Shown piece after piece: positions 24,133 to 36,900 of a DNA stretch of 64,000 nt; positions within the stretch are counted from its first letter, which is position 1, and every line of letters starts with the position of its first letter. The stretch spans positions 496,001 through 560,000 of the forward strand of contig JALMGJ010000026.1 in NCBI GenBank assembly GCA_023362775.1, in the 5' to 3' direction. The notes under the pieces were generated by a model. That model searched no databases, was not told the origin of the DNA, and saw only the letters and a program-made list of their open reading frames with translations. Both the position numbers and the translations under genes were made by a program. This DNA is from Charina bottae. Lineage: Eukaryota; Chordata; Lepidosauria; Squamata; Charinaidae.

Positions 24133-26332
24133 CAGTGTCAAAACTGTATAGTCACAGTCAGTGTCAAAACTGTATAGTCACAGCCAGTGTCAAAACTGTA
24201 TAGTCACAGCCAGTTTCAAAACTGTATATGTCACAGTCAGTGTCAAAACTGTATATGTCACAGTCACTGTCAAAACTGTATATGTCACAGCCAGTGTAAA
24301 AACTGTATATGTCACAGTCAGTGTCAAAACTGTATAGTCACAGCCAGTGTCAAAACTGTATATGTCACAGTCAGTGTCAAAACTGTATAGTCACAGCCAG
24401 TGTCAAAACTGTATATGTCAAAGTTAGTGTCAAAACTGTATAGTCACAGCCAGTGTCAAAACTGTATAGTCACAGCCAGTTTCAAAGCTGTATATGTCAC
24501 AGTCAGTGTCAAAACTGTATATGTCACAGCCAGTGTAAAAACTGTATATGTCACAGTCAGTGTCAAAACTGTATAGTCACAGCCAGTGTCAAAACTGTAT
24601 ATGTCACAGCCAGTGTCAAAACTGTATATGTCAAAGTCAGTGTCAAAACTGTATATGTCACAGCCAGTGTCAAAACTGTATATTTCACAGCCAGTGTCAA
24701 AACTGTATATGTCACAGTCAGTGTCAAAACTGTATATATCACAGTCAGTGTCAAAACTGTATATATCAAAGCCAGTGTCAAAACTGTATAGTCACAGTCA
24801 GTGTCAAAACTGTATATGTCACAGTCAGTGTCAAAACTGTATATGTCAAAGTCAGTGTCAAAACTGTATATGTCACAGCCAGTGTCAAAACTGTATAGTC
24901 ACAGTCAGTGTCAAAACTGTATAGTCACAGTCAGTGTCTAAACTGTATAGTCACAGCCAGTGTCTAAACTGTATAGTCACAGTCAGTGTCAAAACTGTAT
25001 ATGTCACAGCCAGTGTAAAAACTGTATATGTCACAGTCAGTGTCAAAACTGTATAGTCACAGCCAGTGTCAAAACTGTATATGTCACAGCCAGTGTCAAA
25101 ACTGTATATGTCACAGTCAGTGTCAAAACTGTATAGTCACAGCCAGTGTCAAAACTGTATATGTCACAGCCAGTGTCAAAACTGTATATTTCACAGCCAG
25201 TGTCAAAACTGTATATGTCACAGTCAGTGTCAAAACTGTATATTTCACAGTCAGTGTCAAAACTGTATATATCAAAGCCAGTGTCAAAACTGTATAGTCA
25301 CACTCAGTGTCAAAACTGTATATGTCACAGTCAGTGTCAAAACTGTATATGTCAAAGTCAGTGTCAAAACTGTATATGTCACAGCCAGTGTCAAAACTGT
25401 ATAGTCACAGCCAGTGTCAAAACTGTATATTTCACAGTCAGTGTCAAAACTGTATATATCAAAGCCAGTGTCAAAACTGTATAGTCACAGTCAGTGTCAA
25501 AACTGTATAGTCACAGCCAGTGTCAAAACTGTATAGTCACAGCCAGTTTCAAAACTGTATATGTCACAGTCAGTGTCAAAACTGTATATGTCACAGTCAC
25601 TGTCAAAACTGTATATGTCACAGCCAGTGTAAAAACTGTATATGTCACAGTCAGTGTCAAAACTGTATAGTCACAGCCAGTGTCAAAACTGTATATGTCA
25701 CAGTCAGTGTCAAAACTGTATAGTCACAGCCAGTGTCAAAACTGTATATGTCAAAGTTAGTGTCAAAACTGTATAGTCACAGCCAGTGTCAAAACTGTAT
25801 AGTCACAGCCAGTTTCAAAGCTGTATATGTCACAGTCAGTGTCAAAACTGTATATGTCACAGCCAGTGTAAAAACTGTATATGTCACAGTCAGTGTCAAA
25901 ACTGTATAGTCACAGCCAGTGTCAAAACTGTATATGTCACAGCCAGTGTCAAAACTGTATATGTCAAAGTCAGTGTCAAAACTGTATATGTCACAGCCAG
26001 TGTCAAAACTGTATATTTCACAGCCAGTGTCAAAACTGTATATGTCACAGTCAGTGTCAAAACTGTATATATCACAGTCAGTGTCAAAACTGTATATATC
26101 AAAGCCAGTGTCAAAACTGTATAGTCACAGTCAGTGTCAAAACTGTATATGTCACAGTCAGTGTCAAAACTGTATATGTCAAAGTCAGTGTCAAAACTGT
26201 ATATGTCACAGCCAGTGTCAAAACTGTATAGTCACAGTCAGTGTCAAAACTGTATAGTCACAGTCAGTGTCTAAACTGTATAGTCACAGCCAGTGTCTAA
26301 ACTGTATAGTCACAGTCAGTGTCAAAACTGTA
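24133..26332. repeat. 1,333-bp offset duplication
   Basis: About 24133-24999 recurs at 25466-26332, including doublets at 24936/26269 and GTTTCAAAGC near 24480/25813. The intervening 25.0-25.46 kb matches about 23.77-24.13 kb with an 80-bp (26+27+27) length difference, so the unit is only partly conserved. Confidence 0.75.
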
Positions 26333-27264
26333 TATTTCACAGTCAGTGTCAAAACTGTATATTTCACAGTCAGTGTCAAAACCGTATATATCAAAGCCAG
26401 TGTCAAAACTGTATAGTCACAGTCAGTGTCAAAACTGTATAGTCACAGCCAGTGTCAAAACTGTATAGTCACAGCCAATTTCAAAACTGTATATGTCACA
26501 GTCAGTGTCAAAACTGTATATGTCACAGCCAGTGTCAAAACTGTATATGTCACAGTCAGTGTCAAAACTGTATAGTCACAGCCAGTGTCAAAACTGTATA
26601 TGTCACAGTCAGTGTCAAAACTGTATAGTCACAGCCAGTGTCAAAACTGCATATGTCACAGCCAGTGTCAAAACTGTATATGTCACAGTCAGTGTCAAAA
26701 CTGTATAGTCACAGCCAGTGTCAAAAGTGTATATGTCACAGCCCGTGTCAAAACTGTATATGTCACAGCCAGTGTCAAAACTGTATAGTCACAGCCAGTG
26801 TCAAAACTGTATATTTCACAGTCAGTGTCAAAACTGTATATATCAAAGCCAGTGTCAAAACTGTATAGTCACAGTCAGTGTCAAAACTGTATAGTCACAG
26901 CCAGTGTCAAAACTGTATAGTCACAGCCAGTTTCAAAACTGTGTATGTCACAGTCAGTGTCAAAACTGTATATGTCACAGTCACTGTCAAAACTGTATAT
27001 GTCACAGCCAGTGTAAAAACTGTATATGTCACAGTCAGTGTCAAAACTGTATTGTCACAGCCAGTGTCAAAACTGTATATGTCACAGTCACTGTCAAAAC
27101 TGTATAGTCACAGCCAGTGTCAAAACTGTATATGTCAAAGTTAGTGTCAAAACTGTATAGTCACAGCCAGTGTCAAAACTGTATAGTCACAGCCAGTTTC
27201 AAAACTGTATATGTCACAGTCAGTGTCAAAACTGTATATGTCACAGCCAGTGTAAAAACTGTAT

Positions 27265-28700
27265 ATGTCACAGTCAGTGTCAAAACTGTATAGTCACAGT
27301 CAGTGTCAAAACTGTATAGTCACAGCCAGTGTCAAAACTGTATATGTCACAGCCAGTGTCAAAACTGTATATGTCAAAGTCAGTGTCAAAACTGTATATG
27401 TCACAGCCAGTGTCAAAACTGTATATTTCACAGCCAGTGTCAAAACTGTATATGTCACAGTCAGTGTCAAAACTGTATATATCACAGTCAGTGTCAAAAC
27501 TGTATATATCAAAGCCAGTGTCAAAACTGTATAGTCACAGTCAGTGTCAAAACTGTATATGTCACAGTCAGTGTCAAAACTGTATATGTCAAAGTTAGTG
27601 TCAAAACTGTATATGTCACAGCCAGTGTCAAAACTGTATAGTCACAGTCAGTGTCAAAATTGTATAGTCACAGTCAGTGTCTAAACTGTATAGTCACAGC
27701 CAGTGTCTAAACTGTATAGTCACAGTCAGTGTCAAAACTGTATATTTCACAGTCAGTGTCAAAACTGTATATTTCAGTCAGTGTCAAAACCGTATATATC
27801 AAAGCCAGTGTCAAAACTGTATAGTCACAGTCAGTGTCAAAACTGTATAGTCACAGCCAGTGTCAAAACTGTATAGTCACAGCCAGTTTCAAAACTGTAT
27901 ATGTCACAGTCAGTGTCAAAACTGTATATGTCACAGCCAGTGTCAAAACTGTATATGTCACAGTCAGTGTCAAAACTGTATAGTCACAGCCAGTGTCAAA
28001 ACTGTATATGTCACAGTCAGTGTAAAAACTGTATAGTCACAGCCAGTGTCAAAACTGTATATGTCAAAGTCAGTGTCAAAACTGTATAGTCACAGCCAGT
28101 TTCAAAACTGTATAGTCACAGCCAGTTTCAAAACTGTATATGTCACAGTCAGTGTCAAAACTGTATATGTCACAGCCAGTGTAAAAACTGTATATGTCAC
28201 AGTCAGTGTCAAAACTGTATAGTCACAGCCAGTGTCAAAACTGTATATGTCACAGCCAGTGTCAAAACTGTATATGTCAAAGTCAGTGTCAAAACTGTAT
28301 ATGTCACAGCCAGTGTCAAAACTGTATATTTCACAGCCAGTGTCAAAACTGTATATGTCACAGTCAGTGTCAAAACTGTATATATCACAGTCAGTGTCAA
28401 AACTGTATATATCAAAGCCAGTGTCAAAACTGTATAGTCACAGTCAGTGTCAAAACTGTATATGTCACAGTCAGTGTCAAAACTGTATATGTCAAAGTCA
28501 GTGTCAAAACTGTATATGTCACAGCCAGTGTCAAAACTGTATAGTCACAGTCAGTGTCAAAATTGTATAGTCACAGTCAGTGTCTAAACTGTATAGTCAC
28601 AGCCAGTGTCTAAACTGTATAGTCACAGTCAGTGTCAAAACTGTATATTTCACAGTCAGTGTCAAAACTGTATATTTCACAGTCAGTGTCAAAACCGTAT
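27265..28700. repeat. Related short units, about 0.9 kb apart
   Basis: Blocks starting near 27303 and 28232 run in parallel to GTCAAAATTG and the GTCTAAAC doublets (27679 and 28582). The offset changes from 929 to 903, so one 26-bp monomer differs. A third relative lies at 25919 (offset 2,313 from 28232). Confidence 0.7.
27773..27797. repeat. Rare 25-bp monomer with ACCG
   Basis: The monomer reads TTCAGTCAG where relatives read TTCACAGTCAG, a 2-bp loss. It also carries the ACCGTATAT variant. Confidence 0.88.
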
Positions 28701-30900
28701 ATATCAAAGCCAGTGTCAAAACTGTATAGTCACAGTCAGTGTCAAAACTGTATAGTCACAGCCAGTGTCAAAACTGTATAGTCACAGCCAGTTTCAAAAC
28801 TGTATATGTCACAGTCAGTGTCAAAACTGTATAGTCACAGCCAGTGTCAAAACTGTATATGTCACAGTCAGTGTAAAAACTGTATAGTCACAGCCAGTGT
28901 CAAAACTGTATATGTCAAAGTCAGTGTCAAAACTGTATAGTCACAGCCAGTTTCAAAACTGTATATGTCACAGTCAGTGTCAAAACTGTATCTGTCACAG
29001 CCAGAGTAAAAACTGTATATGTCACAGTCACTGTCAAAACTGTATAGTCACAGCCTGTGTCAAAACTGTATATGTCACAGCCAGTGTCAAAACTGTATAG
29101 TCACAGCCAGTGTCAAAACTGTATAGTCACAGCCAGTGTCAAAACTGCATATGTCACAGCCAGTGTCAAAACTGTATATGTCACAGTCAGTGTCAAAAGT
29201 GTATAGTCACAGCCAGTGTCAAAACTGTATAGTCACAGCCAGTGTCAAAACTGTATATGTCACAGCCAGTGTAAAAACTGTATATGTCACAGTCAGTGTC
29301 AAAACTGTATAGTCACAGCCCGTGTCAAAACTGTATAGTCACAGCCAGTGTCAAAACTGCATATGTCACAGCCAGTGTCAAAACTGTATATGTCACAGCC
29401 AGTGTCAAAACTGTATATGTCACAGTCAGTGTCAAAACTGTATAGTCACAGCCAGTGTCAAAAGTGTATATGTCACAGCCCGTGTCAAAACTGTATATGT
29501 CACAGTCAGTGTCAATACTGTATAGTCACAGTCAGTGTCAAAACTGTATATGTCACAGCCAGTGTAAAAATTGTATATGTCACAGCCAGTGTAAAAACTG
29601 TATATGTCACAGTCAGTGTCAAAACTGTATATGTCACAGCCAGTGTCAAAACTGTATATGTCACAGTCAGTGTCAAAACTGTATAGTCACAGCCAGTGTC
29701 AAAACTGTATATGTCACAGCCAGTGTCAAAACTGTATATGTCACAGTCAGTGTCAAAACTGTATATATCACAGTCAGTGTCAAAACTGTATATATCAAAG
29801 CCAGTGTCAAAACTGTATAGTCACAGTCAGTGTCAAAACTGTATATGTCACAGTCAGTGTCAAAACTGTATATGTCAAAGTCAGTGTCAAAACTGTATAT
29901 GTCACAGCCAGTGTCAAAACTGTATAGTCACAGTCAGTGTCAAAACTGTATAGTCACAGTCAGTGTCTAAACTGTATAGTCACAGCCAGTGTCTAAACTG
30001 TATAGTCACAGTCAGTGTCAAAACTGTATATTTCACAGTCAGTGTCAAAACTGTATAGTCACAGCCAGTTTCAAAACTGTATATGTCACAGTCAGTGTCA
30101 AAACTGTATATGTCACAGCCAGTGTCAAAACTGTATATGTCACAGTCAGTGTCAAAACTGTATAGTCACAGCCAGTGTCAAAACTGTATATGTCACAGTC
30201 AGTGTCAAAACTGTATAGTCACAGCCAGTGTCAAAACTGTATATGTCAAAGTCAGTGTCAAAACTGTATAGTCACAGCCAGTTTCAAAACTGTATATGTC
30301 ACAGTGAGTGTCAAAACTGTATAGTCACAGCCAGTGTCAAAACTGTATATGTCACAGCCAGTGTCAAAACTGTATAGTCACAGCCAGTGTCAAAACTGTA
30401 TAGTCACAGCCAGTGTCAAAACTGCATATGTCACAGCCAGTGTCAAAACTGTATATGTCACAGTCAGTGTCAAAACTGTATAGTCACAGCCAGTGTCAAA
30501 AGTGTATTTGTCACAGCCCGTGTCAAAACTGTATATGTCACAGTCAGTGTCAATACTGTATAGTCACAGTCAGTTTCAAAACTGTATAGTCACAGCCAGT
30601 GTCAAAACTGTATATGTCACAGCCAGTGTCAAAACTGTATATGTCACAGTCAGTGTCAAAACTGTATAGTCACAGCCAGTGTCAAAACTGTATAGTCACA
30701 GCCAGTGTCAAAACTGCATATGTCACAGCCAGTGTCAAAACTGTATATGTCACAGCCAGTGTCAAAACTGTATATGTCACAGTCAGTGTCAAAACTGTAT
30801 AGTCACAGCCAGTGTCAAAAGTGTATATGTCACAGCCCATGTCAAAACTGTATATGTCACAGTCAGTGTCAATACTGTATAGTCACAGTCAGTTTCAAAA

Positions 30901-33900
30901 CTGTATAGTCACAGCCAGTGTCAAAAGTGTATATGTCACAGCCCGTGTCAAAACTGTATATGTCAAAGTCAGTGTCAATACTGTATAGTCACAGCCAGTG
31001 TCAAAACTGTATATGTCACAGCCAGTGTCAAAACTGTATATGTCACAGCCAGTGTCAAAACTGTATATGTCACAGCCAGTGTCAAAACTGTATAGTCACA
31101 GCCAGTGTAAAAACTATATATGTCACAGTCAGTGTCAAAACTGTATATGTCACAGCCAGTGTCAAAACTGTATAGTCACAGCCAGTGTCAAAACTGTATA
31201 TGTCACAGCCAGTGTCAAAACTGTGCATGTCACAGCCAGTGTCAAAAATGTATATGTCACAGCCAGTGTCAAAACTGTATAGTCACAGCCAGTGTCAAAA
31301 CTGTATATGTCACAGTCAGTGTCAAAACTGTATATGTCACAGCCAGTTTCAAAACTGTATAGCCACAGCCAGTGTCAAAACTGTATATGTCACAGCCAGT
31401 GTCAAAACTGTATAGTCACAGCCAGTGTCAAAACTGCATATGTCACAGCCAGTGTCAAAACTGTATATGTCACAGCCAGTGTCAAAACTGTATATGTCAC
31501 AGTCAGTGTCAAAACTGTATAGTCACAGCCAGTGTCAAAAGTGTATATGTCACAGCCCGTGTCAAAACTGTATATGTCACAGTCAGTGTCAATACTGTAT
31601 AGTCACAGTCAGTTTCAAAACTGTATATGTCACAGCCAGTGTCAAAACTGTATATGTCACAGCCAGTGTAAAAACTGTATATGTCACAGTCAGTGTCAAA
31701 ACTGTATAGTCACAGCCAGTGTCAAAACTGTATATGTCACAGCCAGTGTCAAAACTGTATATGTCACAGTCAGTGTCAAAACTGTATAGTCACAGCCAGT
31801 GTCAAAACTGTATATGTCACAGCCAGTGTCAAAACTGTATATTTCACAGCCAGTGTCAAAACTGTATATGTCACAGTCAGTGTCAAAACTGTATATATCA
31901 AAGCCAGTGTCAAAACTGTATAGTCACACTCAGTGTCAAAACTGTATATGTCACAGTCAGTGTCAAAACTGTATATGTCAAAGTCAGTGTCAAAACTGTA
32001 TATGTCACAGCCAGTGTCAAAACTGTATAGTCACAGCCAGTGTCAAAACTGTATATTTCACAGTCAGTGTCAAAACTGTATATATCAAAGCCAGTGTCAA
32101 AACTGTATAGTCACAGTCAGTGTCAAAACTGTATAGTCACAGCCAGTGTCAAAACTGTATAGTCACAGCCAGTTTCAAAACTGTATATGTCACAGTCAGT
32201 GTCAAAACTGTATATGTCACAGTCACTGTCAAAACTGTATATGTCACAGCCAGTGTAAAAACTGTATATGTCACAGTCAGTGTCAAAACTGTATAGAAAC
32301 AGCCAGTGTCAAAACTGTATATGTCACAGTCAGTGTCAAAAGTGTATAGTCACAGCCAGTGTCAAAACTGTATATGTCAAAGTTAGTGTCAAAACTGTAT
32401 AGTCACAGCCAGTGTCAAAACTGTATAGTCACAGCCAGTTTCAAAGCTGTATATGTCACAGTCAGTGTCAAAACTGTATATGTCACAGCCAGTGTAAAAA
32501 CTGTATATGTCACAGTCAGTGTCAAAACTGTATAGTCACAGCCAGTGTCAAAACTGTATATGTCACAGCCAGTGTCAAAACTGTATATGTCAAAGTCAGT
32601 GTCAAAACTGTATATGTCACAGCCAGTGTCAAAACTGTATATTTCACAGCCAGTGTCAAAACTGTATATGTCACAGTCAGTGTCAAAACTGTATATATCA
32701 CAGTCAGTGTCAAAACTGTATATATCAAAGCCAGTGTCAAAACTGTATAGTCACAGTCAGTGTCAAAACTGTATATGTCACAGCCAGTGTCAAAACTGTA
32801 TAGTCACAGCCAGTGTCAAAACTGTATATTTCACAGTCAGTGTCAAAACTGTATATATCAAAGCCAGTGTCAAAACTGTATAGTCACAGCCAGTGTCAAA
32901 ACTGTATAGTCACAGCCAGTTTCAAAACTGTATATGTCACAGTCAGTGTCAAAACTGTATATGTCACAGTCACTGTCAAAACTGTATATGTCACAGCCAG
33001 TGTAAAAACTGTATATGTCACAGTCAGTGTCAAAACTGTATAGTCACAGCCAGTGTCAAAACTGTATATGTCACAGTCAGTGTCAAAACTGTATAGTCAC
33101 AGCCAGTGTCAAAACTGTATATGTCAAAGTTAGTGTCAAAACTGTATAGTCACAGCCAGTGTCAAAACTGTATAGTCACAGCCAGTTTCAAAACTGTATA
33201 TGTCACAGTCAGTGTCAAAACTGTATATGTCACAGCCAGTGTAAAAACTGTATATGTCACAGTCAGTGTCAAAACTGTATAGTCACAGCCAGTGTCAAAA
33301 CTGTATATGTCACAGCCAGTGTCAAAACTGTATATGTCAAAGTCAGTGTCAAAACTGTATATGTCACAGCCAGTGTCAAAACTGTATAGTCACAGCCAGT
33401 GTCAAAACTGTATATGTCACAGCCAGTGTCAAAACTGTGCATGTCACAGCCAGTGTCAAAACTGTATATGTCACAGCCAGTGTCAAAACTGTATATGTCA
33501 CAGTCAGTGTCAAAACTGTATAGTCACAGCCAGTGTCAAAACTGTATATGTCACAGTCAGTGTCAAAACTGTATAGTCACAGCCAGTGTCAAAACTGTGC
33601 ATGTCACAGCCAGTGTCAAAACTGTATATGTCACAGCCAGTGTCAAAACTGTATAGTCACAGCCAGTGTCAAAACTGTATATGTCACAGTCAGTGTAAAA
33701 ACTGTATATGTCACAGCCAGTATCAAAACTGTATAGCCACAGCCAGTGTCAAAACTGCATATGTCACAGCCAGTGTCAAAAATGTATAGTCACAGCCAGT
33801 GTCAAAACTGCATCTGTCACAGCCAGTGTCAAAACTGTATATGTCACAGCCAGTGTCAAAACTGTATATGTCACAGTCAGTGTCAAAACTGTATAGTCAC

Positions 33901-36900
33901 AGCCAGTGTCAAAAGTGTATATGTCACAGCCCGTGTCAAAACTGTATATTTCACAGCCAGTGTCAAAACTGTATATGTCACAGTCAGTGTCAAAACTGTA
34001 TATTTCACAGTCAGTGTCAAAACTGTATATATCAAAGCCAGTGTCAAAACTGTATAGTCACAGTCAGTGTCAAAACTGTATATGTCACAGTCAGTGTCAA
34101 AACTGTATATGTCAAAGTCAGTGTCAAAACTGTATATGTCACAGCCAGTGTCAAAACTGTATAGTCACAGCCAGTGTCAAAACTGTATATTTCACAGTCA
34201 GTGTCAAAACCGTATATATCAAAGCCAGTGTCAAAACTGTATAGTCACAGTCAGTGTCAAAACTGTATAGTCACAGCCAGTGTCAAAAATGTATAGTCAC
34301 AGCCAGTTTCAAAACTGTATATGTCACAGTCAGTGTCAAAACTGTATATGTCACAGCCACTGTCAAAACTGTATATGTCACAGTCAGTGTCAAAACTGTA
34401 TAGTCACAGCCAGTGTCAAAACTGTATATGTCACAGTCAGTGTCAAAACTGTATAGTCACAGCCAGTGTCAAAACTGTATATGTCAAAGTCAGTGTCAAA
34501 ACTGTATAGTCACAGCCAGTTTCAAAACTGTATATGTCACAGCCAGTGTAAAAACTGTATATGTCACAGTCACTGTCAAAACTGTATAGTCACAGCCAGT
34601 GTCAAAACTGTATATGTCACAGCCAGTGTCAAAACTGTATAGTCACAGCCAGTGTCAAAACTGTATAGTCACAGCCAGTGTCAAAACTGCATATGTCACA
34701 GCCAGTGTCAAAACTGTATATGTCACAGCCAGAGTCAAAACTGTATATGTCACAGTCAGTGTCAAAACTGTATAGTCACAGCCAGTGTCAAAAGTGTATA
34801 TGTCACAGCCCGTGTCAAAACTGTATATGTCACAGTCAGTGTCAATACTGTATAGTCACAGTCAGTTTCAAAACTGTATAGTCACAGCCAGTGTCAAAAC
34901 TGTATATGTCACAGCCAGTGTAAAAACTGTATATGTCACAGCCAGTGTCAAAACTGTATATGTCACAGCCAGTGTCAAAACTGTATAGTCACAGCCAGTG
35001 TCAAAACTGTATAGTCACAGCCAGTGTCAAAACTGCATATGTCACAGCCAGTGTCAAAACTGTATATGTCACAGCCAGTGTCAAAACTGTATATGTCACA
35101 GTCAGTGTCAAAACTGTATAGTCACAGCCAGTGTCAAAAGTGTATATGTCACAGCCCGTGTCAAAACTGTATATGTCACAGTCAGTGTCAATACTGTATA
35201 GTCACAGTCAGTTTCAAAACTGTATAGTCACAGCCAGTGTCAAAACTGTATATGTCACAGCCAGTGTAAAAATTGTATATGTCACAGCCAGTGTAAAAAC
35301 TGTATATGTCACAGTCAGTGTCAAAACTGTATAGTCACAGCCAGTGTCAAAACTGTATATGTCACAGCCAGTGTCAAAACTGTATATGTCAGAGTCAGTG
35401 TCAAAACTGTATAGTCACAGCCAGTGTCAAAACTGTATATGTCACAGCCAGTGTCAAAACTGTATATGTCACAGTCAGTGTCAAAACTGTATATTTCACA
35501 GACAGTGTCAAAACTGTATATATCAAAGCCAGTGTCAAAACTGTATAGTCACAGTCAGTGTCAAAACTGTATATGTCACAGTCAGTGTCAAAACTGTATA
35601 TGTCAAAGTCAGTGTCAAAACTGTATATGTCACAGCCAGTGTCAAAACTGTATAGTCACAGCCAGTGTCAAAACTGTATATGTCACAGTCAGTGTCAAAA
35701 CTGTATAGTCACAGCCAGTGTCAAAACTGTATATGTCAAAGTTAGTGTCAAAACTGTATAGTCACAGCCAGTGTCAAAACTGTATAGTCACAGCCAGTTT
35801 CAAAACTGTATATGTCACAGTCAGTGTCAAAACTGTATAGTCACAGCCAGTGTCAAAAGTGAATATGTCACAGCCAGTGTCAAAACTGTATAGTCACAGC
35901 CAGTGTCAAAACTGTATATTTCACAGTCAGTGTCAAAACTGTATAGTCACAGCCAGTGTCAAAACTGTATATGTCACAGCCAGTGTCAAAACTGTGCATG
36001 TCACAGCCAGTGTCAAAAATGTATATGTCACAGCCAGTGTCAAAACTGTATAGTCACAGCCAGTGTCAAAACTGTATATGTCACAGTCAGTGTCAAAACT
36101 GTATATGTCACAGCCAGTTTCAAAACTGTATAGCCACAGCCAGTGTCAAAACTGTATATGTCACAGCCAGTGTCAAAACTGTATAGTCACAGCCAGTGTC
36201 AAAACTGCATATGTCACAGCCAGTGTCAAAACTGTATATGTCACAGCCAGTGTCAAAACTGTATATGTCACAGTCAGTGTCAAAACTGTATAGTCACAGC
36301 CAGTGTCAAAAGTGTATATGTCACAGCCCGTGTCAAAACTGTATATGTCACAGTCAGTGTCAATACTGTATAGTCACAGTCAGTTTCAAAACTGTATATG
36401 TCACAGCCAGTGTCAAAACTGTATATGTCACAGCCAGTGTAAAAACTGTATATGTCACAGTCAGTGTCAAAACTGTATAGTCACAGCCAGTGTCAAAACT
36501 GTATATGTCACAGCCAGTGTCAAAACTGTATATGTCACAGTCAGTGTCAAAACTGTATAGTCACAGCCAGTGTCAAAACTGTATATGTCACAGCCAGTGT
36601 CAAAACTGTATATTTCACAGCCAGTGTCAAAACTGTATATGTCACAGTCAGTGTCAAAACTGTATATATCAAAGCCAGTGTCAAAACTGTATAGTCACAC
36701 TCAGTGTCAAAACTGTATATGTCACAGTCAGTGTCAAAACTGTATATGTCAAAGTCAGTGTCAAAACTGTATATGTCACAGCCAGTGTCAAAACTGTATA
36801 GTCACAGCCAGTGTCAAAACTGTATATTTCACAGTCAGTGTCAAAACTGTATATATCAAAGCCAGTGTCAAAACTGTATAGTCACAGTCAGTGTCAAAAC

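Larger units (their letters stand above)
24133..30900. repeat. Short-unit mixed zone
   Basis: GTCTAAAC doublets occur at short, irregular intervals (24936, 26269, 27679, 28582, 29965; spacings 1,333, 1,410, 903 and 1,383 bp). Units contain A-type blocks with TATATATC and CAAAG monomers interleaved with B-like stretches. Related copies begin near 24548, 25881, 27265 and 28194. The zone looks like repeatedly truncated HORs made by unequal exchange. It then passes into a B-like stretch (29.3-30.9 kb) that fuses to family A near 30.92 kb. Confidence 0.65.
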
